From an uncultured Pelagibacteraceae bacterium (GTDB lineage Bacteria > Pseudomonadota > Alphaproteobacteria > Pelagibacterales > Pelagibacteraceae), in assembly GCA_902529645.1 (NCBI GenBank), contig CABZXO010000003.1:62001-126000 (forward strand): 64,000 bases of DNA, in the 5' to 3' direction. How positions within the stretch are numbered: the first letter of the stretch is position 1; every line of letters begins with the position of its first letter. The notes under the pieces are model-generated. The model had not been told where the DNA came from, ran no database searches, and saw only the letters and a program-made list of their open reading frames with translations. Of this stretch, positions 26,302 to 33,137 are shown piece by piece. The position numbers and the translations under genes were made by a program.

Positions 26302-27523
26302 AGAAATAGATTTAAGTCTAGATCGTATTCAAAATCTCTGCAAAAAATTAGGAAATCCCCAAGATAAAATAAAAGCAATTTCTATTGTTGGTACTAATGG
26401 AAAGTACTCAACTATCCAAGCAATGTTTTCTATTTTAAAGGAAGCAAATTTCAATTGTAATATCTACACTAGTCCTCATATCAAAAGTATTAATGAGAGG
26501 TTTGTTTTTAATAATGAAGAATTAAATGATGAAGATTTAGCAAATTTACTTGAAGAAATTGAAAATACTAACAAAGGTGAACCAATTACTTTTTTTGAAA
26601 TACTGACAGCAGCCTATTTTTTAAGAGCATCACAATACCCAGATAATATCAATTTAATTGAAAGTGGATTATTTTTTAGATTTGATGCTACTAATATCTT
26701 AAAAAATAATCTTGCTAGCGTTGTAACATCTATTGGTCTTGATCATTTAGATTGGCTACCTGAAAATGAGAAAACTGTTGAAAAAATTATTTTTGAGAAA
26801 ACATCAAGCTTATTAAACTCAAATATTATAGTTGCAAAACAAAGTACTAATAAAATTAAAGAAAATATTAAAAAAACAATTTCAAATAATAGATCAAATA
26901 AGTTTTTCCATAATGAAAATTATAGTTTTACAATGCAAGAAAATGACTTCTTTTACTATGAAGATCAATTTGGGGGAATAAAATTACCTATGCCAAATGT
27001 TAAAGGTAAATTTCAATTAGAAAATGTCTCAACAGCAATTGCGACCCTTAGAATTTTGAAAGATTTAAAAATTAAAGATGACCATATTAAAAAAGGTATT
27101 TTAAAAATAAATTGTATTGCAAGATTACAAGAAATTAAATCTGGAAAACTTAAAGAGCTTGTAAAAAATCACAAACTTTATGTTGATGGATCTCATAACC
27201 CATTGGGAGCAAAAGTTTTGAATGAATACTTGGAAAGTTTAGATTGCAATAAACACATCATTCTTGGAATGATGGCTAATAAAGATCATAATGAATATAT
27301 GAGTTTCTTTAAAGATATCTCTACATTGACTACAATAGATATACCTAATCAACCTAATTCAATTAAAGGAGGAGAACTTAAAGATAAGCTAAACGGCTTT
27401 TCAAATGTAAATTATAAGGAAAGTATAGAAGATGCTATAAAGTCAATCCCGGTAAAAGAAAACGATATAATACTTATTACTGGATCGTTATATCTTGCGG
27501 GTGAAGTTTTAAATTTAAATTAG
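26255..27523 (+). CDS. folC: Folylpolyglutamate synthase / dihydrofolate synthase
   Basis: FolC adds glutamate to (dihydro)pteroate or folates. The Mur-ligase-like ATP site reads SIVGTNGKYSTIQAMF; the usual G-T-N-G-K-G-S has Tyr in place of Gly after Lys. Other signals are TSPHIKSINERF, LIESGLFFRFDATNIL (normally E-x-G-x-G-G-R-x-D-A-T-N), TSIGLDHLDWL and VDGSHNPLGAKVL. I use the ATG at 26255; a GTG at 26243 adds four residues. It ends the long plus-strand run and overlaps the convergent trxA stop by 4 bases. Confidence 0.92.
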   Translation: MKLQKIVSRLQELHPKEIDLSLDRIQNLCKKLGNPQDKIKAISIVGTNGKYSTIQAMFSILKEANFNCNIYTSPHIKSINERFVFNNEELNDEDLANLLEEIENTNKGEPITFFEILTAAYFLRASQYPDNINLIESGLFFRFDATNILKNNLASVVTSIGLDHLDWLPENEKTVEKIIFEKTSSLLNSNIIVAKQSTNKIKENIKKTISNNRSNKFFHNENYSFTMQENDFFYYEDQFGGIKLPMPNVKGKFQLENVSTAIATLRILKDLKIKDDHIKKGILKINCIARLQEIKSGKLKELVKNHKLYVDGSHNPLGAKVLNEYLESLDCNKHIILGMMANKDHNEYMSFFKDISTLTTIDIPNQPNSIKGGELKDKLNGFSNVNYKESIEDAIKSIPVKENDIILITGSLYLAGEVLNLN

Positions 27524-27837
27524 ATATTTTTATCTAGAAATTCCTTCATGTGACTTTCGGGAACTCCACCAACTTTTCTATCTACTTCAACGCCTTTTTT
27601 ATAGATAATAACTGTTGGAACACCTCTGATACCTGCTGCACTTCCGGTATTTATTCCACCATCTTCAACATCAGCATAATAGAAACCAGCCTTATCTTTA
27701 TATTCATCAGATAACTTATCCATTACTGGTTTTAGTGCCTTGCATGGACCACACCACTCAGCTGAAAACTGAATTACTGAAACATCTTCATTTTTAATTT
27801 TAGTATCAAAATCTTCGTCTCTAAAGTTTGTAAGCAT
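27520..27837 (-). CDS. trxA: Thioredoxin
   Basis: A 105-aa cytosolic thioredoxin that reduces disulfides in ribonucleotide reductase and other targets. The active site is WCGPC (about residues 28-32) in VIQFSAEWCGPCKALKPVMDKL; the cis-Pro motif is IRGVPTVIIYKKG. The folC-trxA neighbourhood is typical, but alphaproteobacteria usually have addA and addB next; here an ExoI-like gene follows upstream instead. Confidence 0.96.
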   Translation of the reverse strand: MLTNFRDEDFDTKIKNEDVSVIQFSAEWCGPCKALKPVMDKLSDEYKDKAGFYYADVEDGGINTGSAAGIRGVPTVIIYKKGVEVDRKVGGVPESHMKEFLDKNI

Positions 27838-27871
27838 ATATCCTTTCTATTAATTAGAGCCTTAAAGTCAA

Positions 27872-29308
27872 CTAGGCAATTTCATATTTTTTTTCTATAG
27901 ACATAATAAATTCATTTATTTCATCTAATTTTTTTAGTTCCTCTTCATCATCTCGATTTGATGCTTGATCTCTTAAGGTATCAATTTCTTGATAGGCCAT
28001 TCCTATAGTTTGCCACTTTTCTCTATTTTTGCTTAAAATTCGTCTAGCAATTTCACTTTTTATATTTTTATATAAATCTGGTGGCAAAATATGCGGTGCT
28101 TCTTGATAAATAATTTTTTGCCCAAACCAACTACATCTTTTATCTTGAAACTTATCCAACATTCTTAATTTATCTTCCCAAGAAGAACTATGCCAATTTT
28201 TAAATAATTGGGTGTCTTTATTAGGAATGAATTTTTCATATAAAGTTTCTTCTGGTAACAAATCTTCCTGGGTTTGAGTTTGAGCTTTTTCTTCAGCGGC
28301 CTCTCTATTAATGATTTGAATATTTTTACAAAAATTTTCACTATTTCTAACCATTTTTGCTCTTTTCTGGATTGTTTCTGAATCTAAGTCAGCATATGCC
28401 TTTTCCTTTAATGCAAACTTTTTATCTAAAACAACAGGAGCTTTGTTGGTTTTGATTACCCTAAGTGCTTTTGGACTAAACTTTTTTAAATAAACTTTAA
28501 GATCATTTATTGATAAATTTAATAATGGCTCAGGATCTCTTCTCAAATCCCATAAATATCCCCAGGAAGCATAAGCTGGATGGAAACAATGATCTGGATG
28601 TAATGTAGAGACAAGATATATCATATTTTTTCCCTTAACATTTTCGAAAATTGAATAAATCCCCTCACTTTTTAAAATAGTTTCAACGCTATTTTTTGTA
28701 GATGTACTTAAAAAATTTTCCCAATTATCTTTGTGTTTATCTTTTATAATTCTGAGAATTTTTAAGCTTGTGAATGCATCATGATAAGCTGTGTGTTGTT
28801 GAGATGTATCAAATCCTTGTTGTCTAGCTAAACCTTCTAAAGCTAGACTTTCATTTCCGGCTTCTGTTAATTCAGTCTTTAATGTTTCAGGATTCAAGGT
28901 TTGTGCTACTCTTGCAACATGAAGTCCATCATGTTCTTTATTGGGTGATGAATGTGTAATGTAAGGATATCTATTCCCTTTAAAAAAATTAAAATGAAAC
29001 ATTCGTCTATCAAAATTTAAGTTACTCCAACCCATAAACAATGCTGGTGCAGCTTTTGAGAAAAAATTCTCTACTGCGCCTAAAAAATCGTAATGCGAGT
29101 AATTACCTTTAGTAAGTAAATCAATACTTGTTGAATTAACTAATAAAGCCTTTGCACTTGGAACCTCACCCTCGGGCATTCTGCCACGAATATTTAGCTT
29201 ACCAATTTCTTTTAAGTTTTTATCAACAACTACAGCACCTACTTCAATTATTGAGCCCCAAATTGTACTATTTGTTGTTTCTGTATCGTAAATTACTATT
29301 TTATCCAT
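27872..29308 (-). CDS. Exodeoxyribonuclease I-like DEDDh exonuclease
   Basis: A 478-aa protein resembling SbcB/ExoI, a 3'-5' single-strand DNA exonuclease used in recombination and mismatch repair. The DEDDh residues appear in VIYDTETTN (D, E), GWSNLNFDRRMFH (D) and HTAYHDAFTSLKIL (H, D). The downstream segment (YLVSTLHPDH..., then NLSINDLKVYLKKFSPKALRVIKTNKAPVV) matches the ExoI SH3-like region, and WHSSSWEDKLRMLDKFQDKR the C-terminal helical domain. It is 6 bases from the PD-(D/E)XK nuclease gene and probably cotranscribed with it. Naming it sbcB is reasonable but orthology is not shown. Confidence 0.85.
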   Translation of the reverse strand: MDKIVIYDTETTNSTIWGSIIEVGAVVVDKNLKEIGKLNIRGRMPEGEVPSAKALLVNSTSIDLLTKGNYSHYDFLGAVENFFSKAAPALFMGWSNLNFDRRMFHFNFFKGNRYPYITHSSPNKEHDGLHVARVAQTLNPETLKTELTEAGNESLALEGLARQQGFDTSQQHTAYHDAFTSLKILRIIKDKHKDNWENFLSTSTKNSVETILKSEGIYSIFENVKGKNMIYLVSTLHPDHCFHPAYASWGYLWDLRRDPEPLLNLSINDLKVYLKKFSPKALRVIKTNKAPVVLDKKFALKEKAYADLDSETIQKRAKMVRNSENFCKNIQIINREAAEEKAQTQTQEDLLPEETLYEKFIPNKDTQLFKNWHSSSWEDKLRMLDKFQDKRCSWFGQKIIYQEAPHILPPDLYKNIKSEIARRILSKNREKWQTIGMAYQEIDTLRDQASNRDDEEELKKLDEINEFIMSIEKKYEIA

Positions 29309-29314
29309 AAAATC

Positions 29315-30001
29315 CTAAGTTAAATCCGATAGCTCATTAAATTTTTTTAATCTTCCCAAAAACAAATTTTGATAAACAATTAAATCATGCCCTTGAATTT
29401 TAAACTCTTGGAATAATTTATCTACTGTGCAAACCAAAATTACACAAGAAGTGATATTGGAGTTATACACAATGTTATGTGCTAATGAATATGCACTTGT
29501 TTGAAGAAGCCATGAGTCTATATATTCAGCCTTTTTAGGTTTATTACTTTGTTTAAAATCAATTATTGTTTCTTTTCCTTCATACACTCCAACACAATCA
29601 GCAGTACCTGCATACTTCTCTGGGTAATAAAGAGTGCACTCAACACCCCAGATTTCATCCAATCTATTTTTTAAACCTTTTTCTATAATTTCTTTAGCCA
29701 TTAATTTGTATTGTTCGTTGTCTTCAAAAAAACTTAAATTCTCTCTTCCAAGTAAATAAGACTCTAAATAGTTGTGCATTTGAGATCCCCTGCTACTTGC
29801 AGCTTTTGTAATTGCTTCAGCTTCTTTTTGCCCAGTTCTTTCTCTCCAATTAGCAAGAGCTGCCTTATCTTCCTCAGAACGAGTTTGATCAAGAATACTG
29901 GTAACTGATGGAAGTTTAGCTTCTCCTAACAAATACCTTCTAATTCCATCTACTGTTGCTCTTGATGATTTTGGATAATCATATTTTTGATTCCACTGCA
30001 T
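29315..30001 (-). CDS. PD-(D/E)XK nuclease, RecB/MGME1-like
   Basis: The 228-aa protein from ATG 30001 has the RecB-type exonuclease signature: RGSQMHNYLES (about 71-81, motif with His), GVECTLYYP (Glu), AGTADCVGVY (Asp about 135), TIIDFKQS (D-x-K, about 148-150) and LLQTSAYSLAH (Gln/Tyr motif). The arrangement resembles the mitochondrial nuclease MGME1 and phage single-strand nucleases. A longer reading from 30106 would overlap rmuC by 68 bases and add an unlikely N-terminus. Neighbours ExoI-like and RmuC suggest a role in DNA end processing. Substrate is not known. Confidence 0.8.
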   Translation of the reverse strand: MQWNQKYDYPKSSRATVDGIRRYLLGEAKLPSVTSILDQTRSEEDKAALANWRERTGQKEAEAITKAASSRGSQMHNYLESYLLGRENLSFFEDNEQYKLMAKEIIEKGLKNRLDEIWGVECTLYYPEKYAGTADCVGVYEGKETIIDFKQSNKPKKAEYIDSWLLQTSAYSLAHNIVYNSNITSCVILVCTVDKLFQEFKIQGHDLIVYQNLFLGRLKKFNELSDLT

Positions 30002-30038
30002 GAGATTTCTTATAGACGTTATTACGGAAAAAAAGAAA

Positions 30039-31130
30039 TTAATTTTTAAGCTGCCTATTTCGTTCAACAAATTTTTCCACGTTTTCAGTTTGTACAGCCT
30101 TCTCAACCTGCTCGGGATCTTTAATATTTTCTAAGGTTCTTGAAATTGATCTTGCATCCGTTCCAAATTTATCAACAACTCCCATAGCATCTTCTAATTT
30201 TTTTCTAAGAACTATAATGTTGTCAAAATGTTTAGAAAATCTTGTACTGATTGTTTTTAAATGATTATAAATTTCCGTTGCACCTTTTTGTACCTTCAAT
30301 GATTGAAATCCCATATGTAAAGACTGTAAGTAAGCAGAAAGAGTATTAGGTCCACATATTACAACTTTATATTTTTTCATTAACTCTTGAGTTAATAATT
30401 CTTTTGTACTCGGATCTTGGTATTCAGTTAACTCTTTGTACAAACTTTCTGTAGGAGCATACACAATTGCAAAATCAGTGGTTTTTGGTGGCACAATATA
30501 TTTTTCATTAACGCTTTTAGCTTTTGCTTTAAAAGCTGAGGCTAATTTTGCTCTAGCGTCTGCAACAGCCCTTTTGTCTTCCGCGTCATGACCATCGGTA
30601 ATTGCTTTAAATTTTTCTACTGGAAAATGACTATCGACAGGTACCAAAACATCTCCTTGGAGCTTAATTGCAAATTCTACATTTTCACTTGTATCCTCTT
30701 TCATTTTTACATTGGTCATGAATTGAGAAGCTGGCAGCAAATCTTTAATTAATGCATCTAAGCTAAATTCTGCAAGAGTTCCATATTTCTTAACCCCAGC
30801 TAAAATTTTAGTTATCCCCTCTTGGCTTTGATTTAATAGTTGAACTTGCTGATTAAAATTTCCAACTTTTTCTTCTACCTTAGTTAAGGTCTCGGTCATA
30901 TCTTTAGTTACCCCAGTTGATAATGCATTAAACGAGGTAGACATTGATCCTAGTGAAGTATTAATGGTTGAGTTAAGCGAGTCTTTTAAGGTAACAATCT
31001 CAGCTTTAAGATTAGCAATTTCCTCTAAATCTTTACTCTCCTCTTTAGGTTTTGATTTTATGTTTAAATAAAGAATTGCAACTGCAACTCCTAACAACAA
31101 TATTAAAATACTAAGCGATACTACATCCAT
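30039..31130 (-). CDS. rmuC: DNA recombination protein RmuC
   Basis: RmuC is a membrane-tethered protein with a predicted PD-(D/E)XK-type core that limits recombination at inverted repeats. Residues 1-24 are a transmembrane helix (VSLSILILLLGVAVAILYL), followed by a long coiled coil (about 30-110) and the RmuC domain: GTLAEFSLDALIKDLLP, VLVPVDSHFPVEKFKAI, DFAIVYAPTESLY and ICGPNTLSAYLQSLHMGFQSL. The 363-aa length is typical. It lies downstream of the small minus-strand genes and may share their transcript. Confidence 0.94.
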   Translation of the reverse strand: MDVVSLSILILLLGVAVAILYLNIKSKPKEESKDLEEIANLKAEIVTLKDSLNSTINTSLGSMSTSFNALSTGVTKDMTETLTKVEEKVGNFNQQVQLLNQSQEGITKILAGVKKYGTLAEFSLDALIKDLLPASQFMTNVKMKEDTSENVEFAIKLQGDVLVPVDSHFPVEKFKAITDGHDAEDKRAVADARAKLASAFKAKAKSVNEKYIVPPKTTDFAIVYAPTESLYKELTEYQDPSTKELLTQELMKKYKVVICGPNTLSAYLQSLHMGFQSLKVQKGATEIYNHLKTISTRFSKHFDNIIVLRKKLEDAMGVVDKFGTDARSISRTLENIKDPEQVEKAVQTENVEKFVERNRQLKN

Positions 31131-31162
31131 GATTCTCTACGTTATACTCCTTTATTTTTATT

Positions 31163-31369
31163 TCAATTTTTATTTTCTTTACCGTAATAAAATGTTCCTA
31201 TTCCATCACAACTTAAGCAAATAGTTTCTGGATATGTTTCAGTAAGCACTCCTAAACCTCCACACTCAAAACATTCACCTACAATTTCATTTTGATAGAT
31301 TTTGCCTTCTTCAATTATTCTCTTTTTAACGAAATATTCTGAAAAAATTATCACGTTACTTTTCTTCAT
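31163..31369 (-). CDS. Small DnaJ-type zinc-finger protein
   Basis: Not a named family. The 68-aa product has GECFECGGLGVLTETYPETICLSCDGIG: two C-x-x-C-x-G repeats, as in the zinc region of DnaJ, which points to metal binding and a possible role in protein or RNA contacts. The ATG at 31369 is preferred because GAGG is 6 bases upstream; an ATG two codons earlier sits directly on that GAGG. It overlaps the preceding gene by 14 bases and lies 32 bases before rmuC. Confidence 0.6.
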   Translation of the reverse strand: MKKSNVIIFSEYFVKKRIIEEGKIYQNEIVGECFECGGLGVLTETYPETICLSCDGIGTFYYGKENKN

Positions 31370-31649
31370 TTTCATCCTCTTGGTAGTCCAATTGGCTATA
31401 AATATAGTCAATTTCTATGGCATTTTTTTCCAAATCCTTAGCAACTCTTAAATTATGGAAAAAATTAATTAAATTTATTGGTAAAAGATAAATTGTTAAA
31501 AGAAATTTTCTAATTGGTCTCTTTCTATAATATTCCTCATTTACCTTGTTGGTAAGACTTTTAGACATCAAGTATAACTCTGTATCCCTTCTCCAATCTA
31601 GGCAGTACTCAAGTCTATCTTTTAATTTTTCTTTAAAAAAATAATTCAT
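31356..31649 (-). CDS. Small protein of unknown function with one hydrophobic segment
   Basis: I do not recognise this 97-aa protein. It has a basic, Arg/Lys/Tyr-rich first half, one hydrophobic stretch (about residues 48-66, FLLTIYLLPINLINFFH) and an acidic tail rich in Asp/Glu. Its ATG overlaps the stop of the gene before it (ATGA), implying coupled translation, and it overlaps the next by 14 bases. That tight packing supports its being real despite lack of homology. Confidence 0.5.
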   Translation of the reverse strand: MNYFFKEKLKDRLEYCLDWRRDTELYLMSKSLTNKVNEEYYRKRPIRKFLLTIYLLPINLINFFHNLRVAKDLEKNAIEIDYIYSQLDYQEDENEEK

Positions 31650-31825
31650 TGATATCTCACAATTTGTTTATAGCATTGAGGCTTTTCTGAGGATTTTCCA
31701 ATAATTTCTATTTTTCCATTTCGAATGTAATAGACCCAATAATAATTTTCTTTATTCTCTTCATCTATTACCTCTTCGATCCTAATCTCGGTTATTTTAT
31801 CAATTTCATTTTTTGTTTTTTTCAT
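31646..31825 (-). CDS. Small hypothetical protein downstream of tRNA-like element
   Basis: A 59-aa product starting MKKTKNEIDKITEIRI at ATG 31825. It is predicted to be mostly beta strand (ENYYWVYYIRNGKIEIIGKSSEKP), resembling small soluble beta-meander proteins, but no family is recognised. Upstream is a 7-bp hairpin (31842-31861) and an A-rich stretch without a Shine-Dalgarno. A longer reading of the frame would run back through the tRNA-like element and is rejected. Its stop overlaps the next start (ATGA). Confidence 0.5.
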   Translation of the reverse strand: MKKTKNEIDKITEIRIEEVIDEENKENYYWVYYIRNGKIEIIGKSSEKPQCYKQIVRYQ

Positions 31826-31883
31826 AAATATTTTTTTTGCAGGGAGAGGACTATCTCTCCCCACAAGACATAGTCGTCTATAA

Positions 31884-31968
31884 TGGTGCTCAAAACCAGA
31901 TTTGCACTGGTACCCACCGTAGTGGAACAAGCTTTACTTGTCGCGTCTGACTGTTCCGCCATTTGAGC
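31884..31968 (-). tRNA. Non-canonical Leu-type (class II) tRNA-like gene
   Basis: An 85-base cloverleaf reads on the minus strand: acceptor GCUCAAA/UUUGAGC, A73, encoded CCA; D-arm GCG/CGC in the Leu-like context UGGCGGAA...AGACGCG; a long variable arm CCAC-UACG-GUGG; T-stem ACCAG/CUGGU. Several features are abnormal. The anticodon arm is two bases short if folded ACAAG/CUUGU, or has a GUAAAGC loop with formal anticodon AAA; the D-loop lacks the GG pair; the T-loop is UGCAAAU. It is embedded between small genes on the same strand and followed by a 7-bp hairpin at 31842-31861. Either a decayed or repurposed tRNA; decoding is doubtful. Confidence 0.6.
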
Positions 31969-31985
31969 ATGTAAATTATTATTCA

Positions 31986-32084
31986 TTAAATTCCTAAAAT
32001 TAATTTCACTAAATAAAATATTCCAAATCCACATATTATTGCTAGAATTAGACTTGTTAATATCGACCAGATAAAACCAAACAT
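31986..32084 (-). CDS. Tiny single-pass membrane protein
   Basis: A 32-aa reading frame, MFGFIWSILTSLILAIICGFGIFYLVKLILGI, that is almost wholly hydrophobic and would form one transmembrane helix. It begins 5 bases after the stop of the zinc-ribbon gene on the same strand and ends 17 bases before the tRNA-like element. No family is recognised. The support is composition, spacing and strand only. Confidence 0.4.
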   Translation of the reverse strand: MFGFIWSILTSLILAIICGFGIFYLVKLILGI

Positions 32085-32089
32085 AAGAA

Positions 32090-32290
32090 TTAATTTTTTT
32101 GAAATCCTAAAATCATTAACTTTATAAATTCAGAAACTGGTTCTCCTAATCTTGCGGGTATTACAAATTCTTCGTTACATCTATCACATACTGAGTCTGT
32201 GACTTTCAAATTTAAAAGAGGTTGAGGGTTATTACCTATTCCTTCAATTTCATTATCACATATTGGATTTGAGCAGTATTTTTTTTTCAT
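32090..32290 (-). CDS. Small zinc-ribbon protein
   Basis: A 66-aa protein with two Cys pairs: YCSNPICDNE (C-x4-C) and SVCDRCNEEF (C-x-x-C), consistent with a small zinc ribbon, followed by a mildly hydrophobic tail. A good AGGAG precedes the ATG by 4-5 bases (32290 upstream). It is the first gene of the minus-strand cluster and is separated by about 150 bases from the inverted promoter-like motif at 32449-32459. Function unknown; nucleic-acid or protein binding is possible. Confidence 0.6.
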   Translation of the reverse strand: MKKKYCSNPICDNEIEGIGNNPQPLLNLKVTDSVCDRCNEEFVIPARLGEPVSEFIKLMILGFQKN

Positions 32291-32448
32291 TTCTCTCCTA
32301 TTTAAAAATTTCGTTGAAACTAGTTTAAGTTAGAAAGGATTATCAGATGACAACAAGGTGGACAAAGACAAGAAACAAACCTTTGAGTATATTGCTATAT
32401 CTCACATCTGAATTGTAAGAACTTCAAACTAGCTCCAACGTATATGTA

Positions 32449-32486
32449 TATACCCCGGACAATTTTCTATAACTATCCGGGGTATA
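32449..32486. repeat. Inverted pair of TCCGGGGTATA elements between divergent genes
   Basis: TATACCCCGGA (32449-32459) and TCCGGGGTATA (32476-32486) are perfect inverted copies separated by 16 bases. The TATA ends face outward. On each strand they sit where a -10 box would be: for the plus-strand gene at 32494 the TATAAA at 32483 would start transcription at or near the ATG; for the minus-strand cluster the start would fall near 32441. A third copy occurs at 33120. This is most simply a shared operator or extended promoter element. Confidence 0.7.
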
Positions 32487-32493
32487 AATAGGT

Positions 32494-33060
32494 ATGAATA
32501 AAATAATTTACCCACAAATAGGAAATGCTGCACAGCATGGTATTTTCCTTGCGCTAGCTAAAGAGAAAAATTTAAAAGATTCTATAGCTGAAGCTCAGAT
32601 GATGTTCAAATATAGTACAAGAAAAATAAGATCTAAGGAGTTAATCAATTGTTCTAAACAATTAGAGTCGATAATAAAAAGAGGTTATTTTGAATTTAGC
32701 AAACTAGGACAGATCGTAAATTATCAAAAAACAAAAAAAATAAATAACTTTAAGCTTAATTTTATAAATAATAACAAATGGTCTGTAATAAATAAAAAAG
32801 ATAAAAGACATATTAGATTTGATTTTGAGTTCATTCCTAATTCAAAAAAACTAAAAAATATTATTCTAGAATTAAAAGTAGTTTGGAATATCCCCACTAA
32901 AGTTCCAAAAAGGGTTCAAAAACAGTTAATCACATATTCTAAGAATTCTCGTAAAAGGTGTATTGTTTGTTTTTTAGTGGTTAAGAAATTTGGTAAAAAA
33001 ACAAATTTTATAAACACTCATCCTTATTGGTTTGAGATAAATACAAGAAAAGCCTCATAA
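32494..33060 (+). CDS. Hypothetical protein, possible PD-(D/E)XK nuclease fold
   Basis: A 188-aa basic protein with no clear family. The N-terminal ~70 residues are helical. The C-terminal half has the spacing of a PD-(D/E)XK core: HIRFDFEF (Asp about 109), then IILELKV (E-x-K, about 125-127), then VQKQLITYSK (Gln/Tyr) and a hydrophobic strand CIVCFLVV. These are weak signatures and need structure prediction. The start ATG lies only 8 bases after a TCCGGGGTATA element, so its mRNA may be leaderless. It is separated from the DruA-like cassette by 191 bases carrying a palindrome and another such element. Confidence 0.45.
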   Translation: MNKIIYPQIGNAAQHGIFLALAKEKNLKDSIAEAQMMFKYSTRKIRSKELINCSKQLESIIKRGYFEFSKLGQIVNYQKTKKINNFKLNFINNNKWSVINKKDKRHIRFDFEFIPNSKKLKNIILELKVVWNIPTKVPKRVQKQLITYSKNSRKRCIVCFLVVKKFGKKTNFINTHPYWFEINTRKAS

Positions 33061-33070
33061 TTTTAAACTA

Positions 33071-33084
33071 TTCCAACGTTGGAA
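33071..33084. promoter_or_regulatory. 14-bp perfect palindrome, candidate operator
   Basis: TTCCAACGTTGGAA is a perfect dyad lying 35 bases before the third TCCGGGGTATA element. A half-site-like TCCAACGT also occurs at about 32434, next to the inverted pair. With no loop it makes a poor RNA hairpin and has no U-tract, so a protein-binding site is likelier than a terminator. No regulator is known. Confidence 0.4.
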
Positions 33085-33119
33085 CTATTAAATAAGCATT
33101 GATTTTCCTTGATTTTTTA

Positions 33120-33130
33120 TCCGGGGTATA
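33120..33130 (+). promoter_or_regulatory. Third TCCGGGGTATA element, upstream of the defence-like cassette
   Basis: An exact copy of the 11-mer seen at 32476-32486; the match extends as TATCCGGGGTATAWATA. If TATATA at about 33127 is the -10, transcription would start near 33138, leaving a leader of about 114 bases before the ATG at 33252. It thus links this cassette to the two divergent transcripts at 32.45 kb. Confidence 0.65.
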
Positions 33131-33137
33131 TATATAT

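Noticed and set aside
31842-31861. 7-bp GGGAGAG/CTCTCCC hairpin as a terminator.
   Set aside because: On neither strand is it followed by a T-run; on the minus strand it is followed by A-rich sequence and a start codon.
31884-31968. Reading the tRNA-like element as tRNA-Sec or as a piece of tmRNA.
   Set aside because: An apparent 8-bp acceptor disappears once A73 is set as discriminator; there is no UCA anticodon and no tmRNA tag or pseudoknots.
31822-32034. Minus-strand frame of 54-70 aa containing M-A-E-Q-S-D-A-T, overlapping by TAATG with the 32-aa gene.
   Set aside because: It runs straight through the tRNA-like cloverleaf; M-A-E-x-x-D-A type peptides are a typical artefact of reading tRNA-Leu genes as protein.
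32347-32418. 23-aa plus-strand frame (MTTRWTKTRNKPL...) with an AAGGA-like sequence upstream.
   Set aside because: Very short, no coupling, and on the strand opposite the expected leader of the minus-strand cluster.
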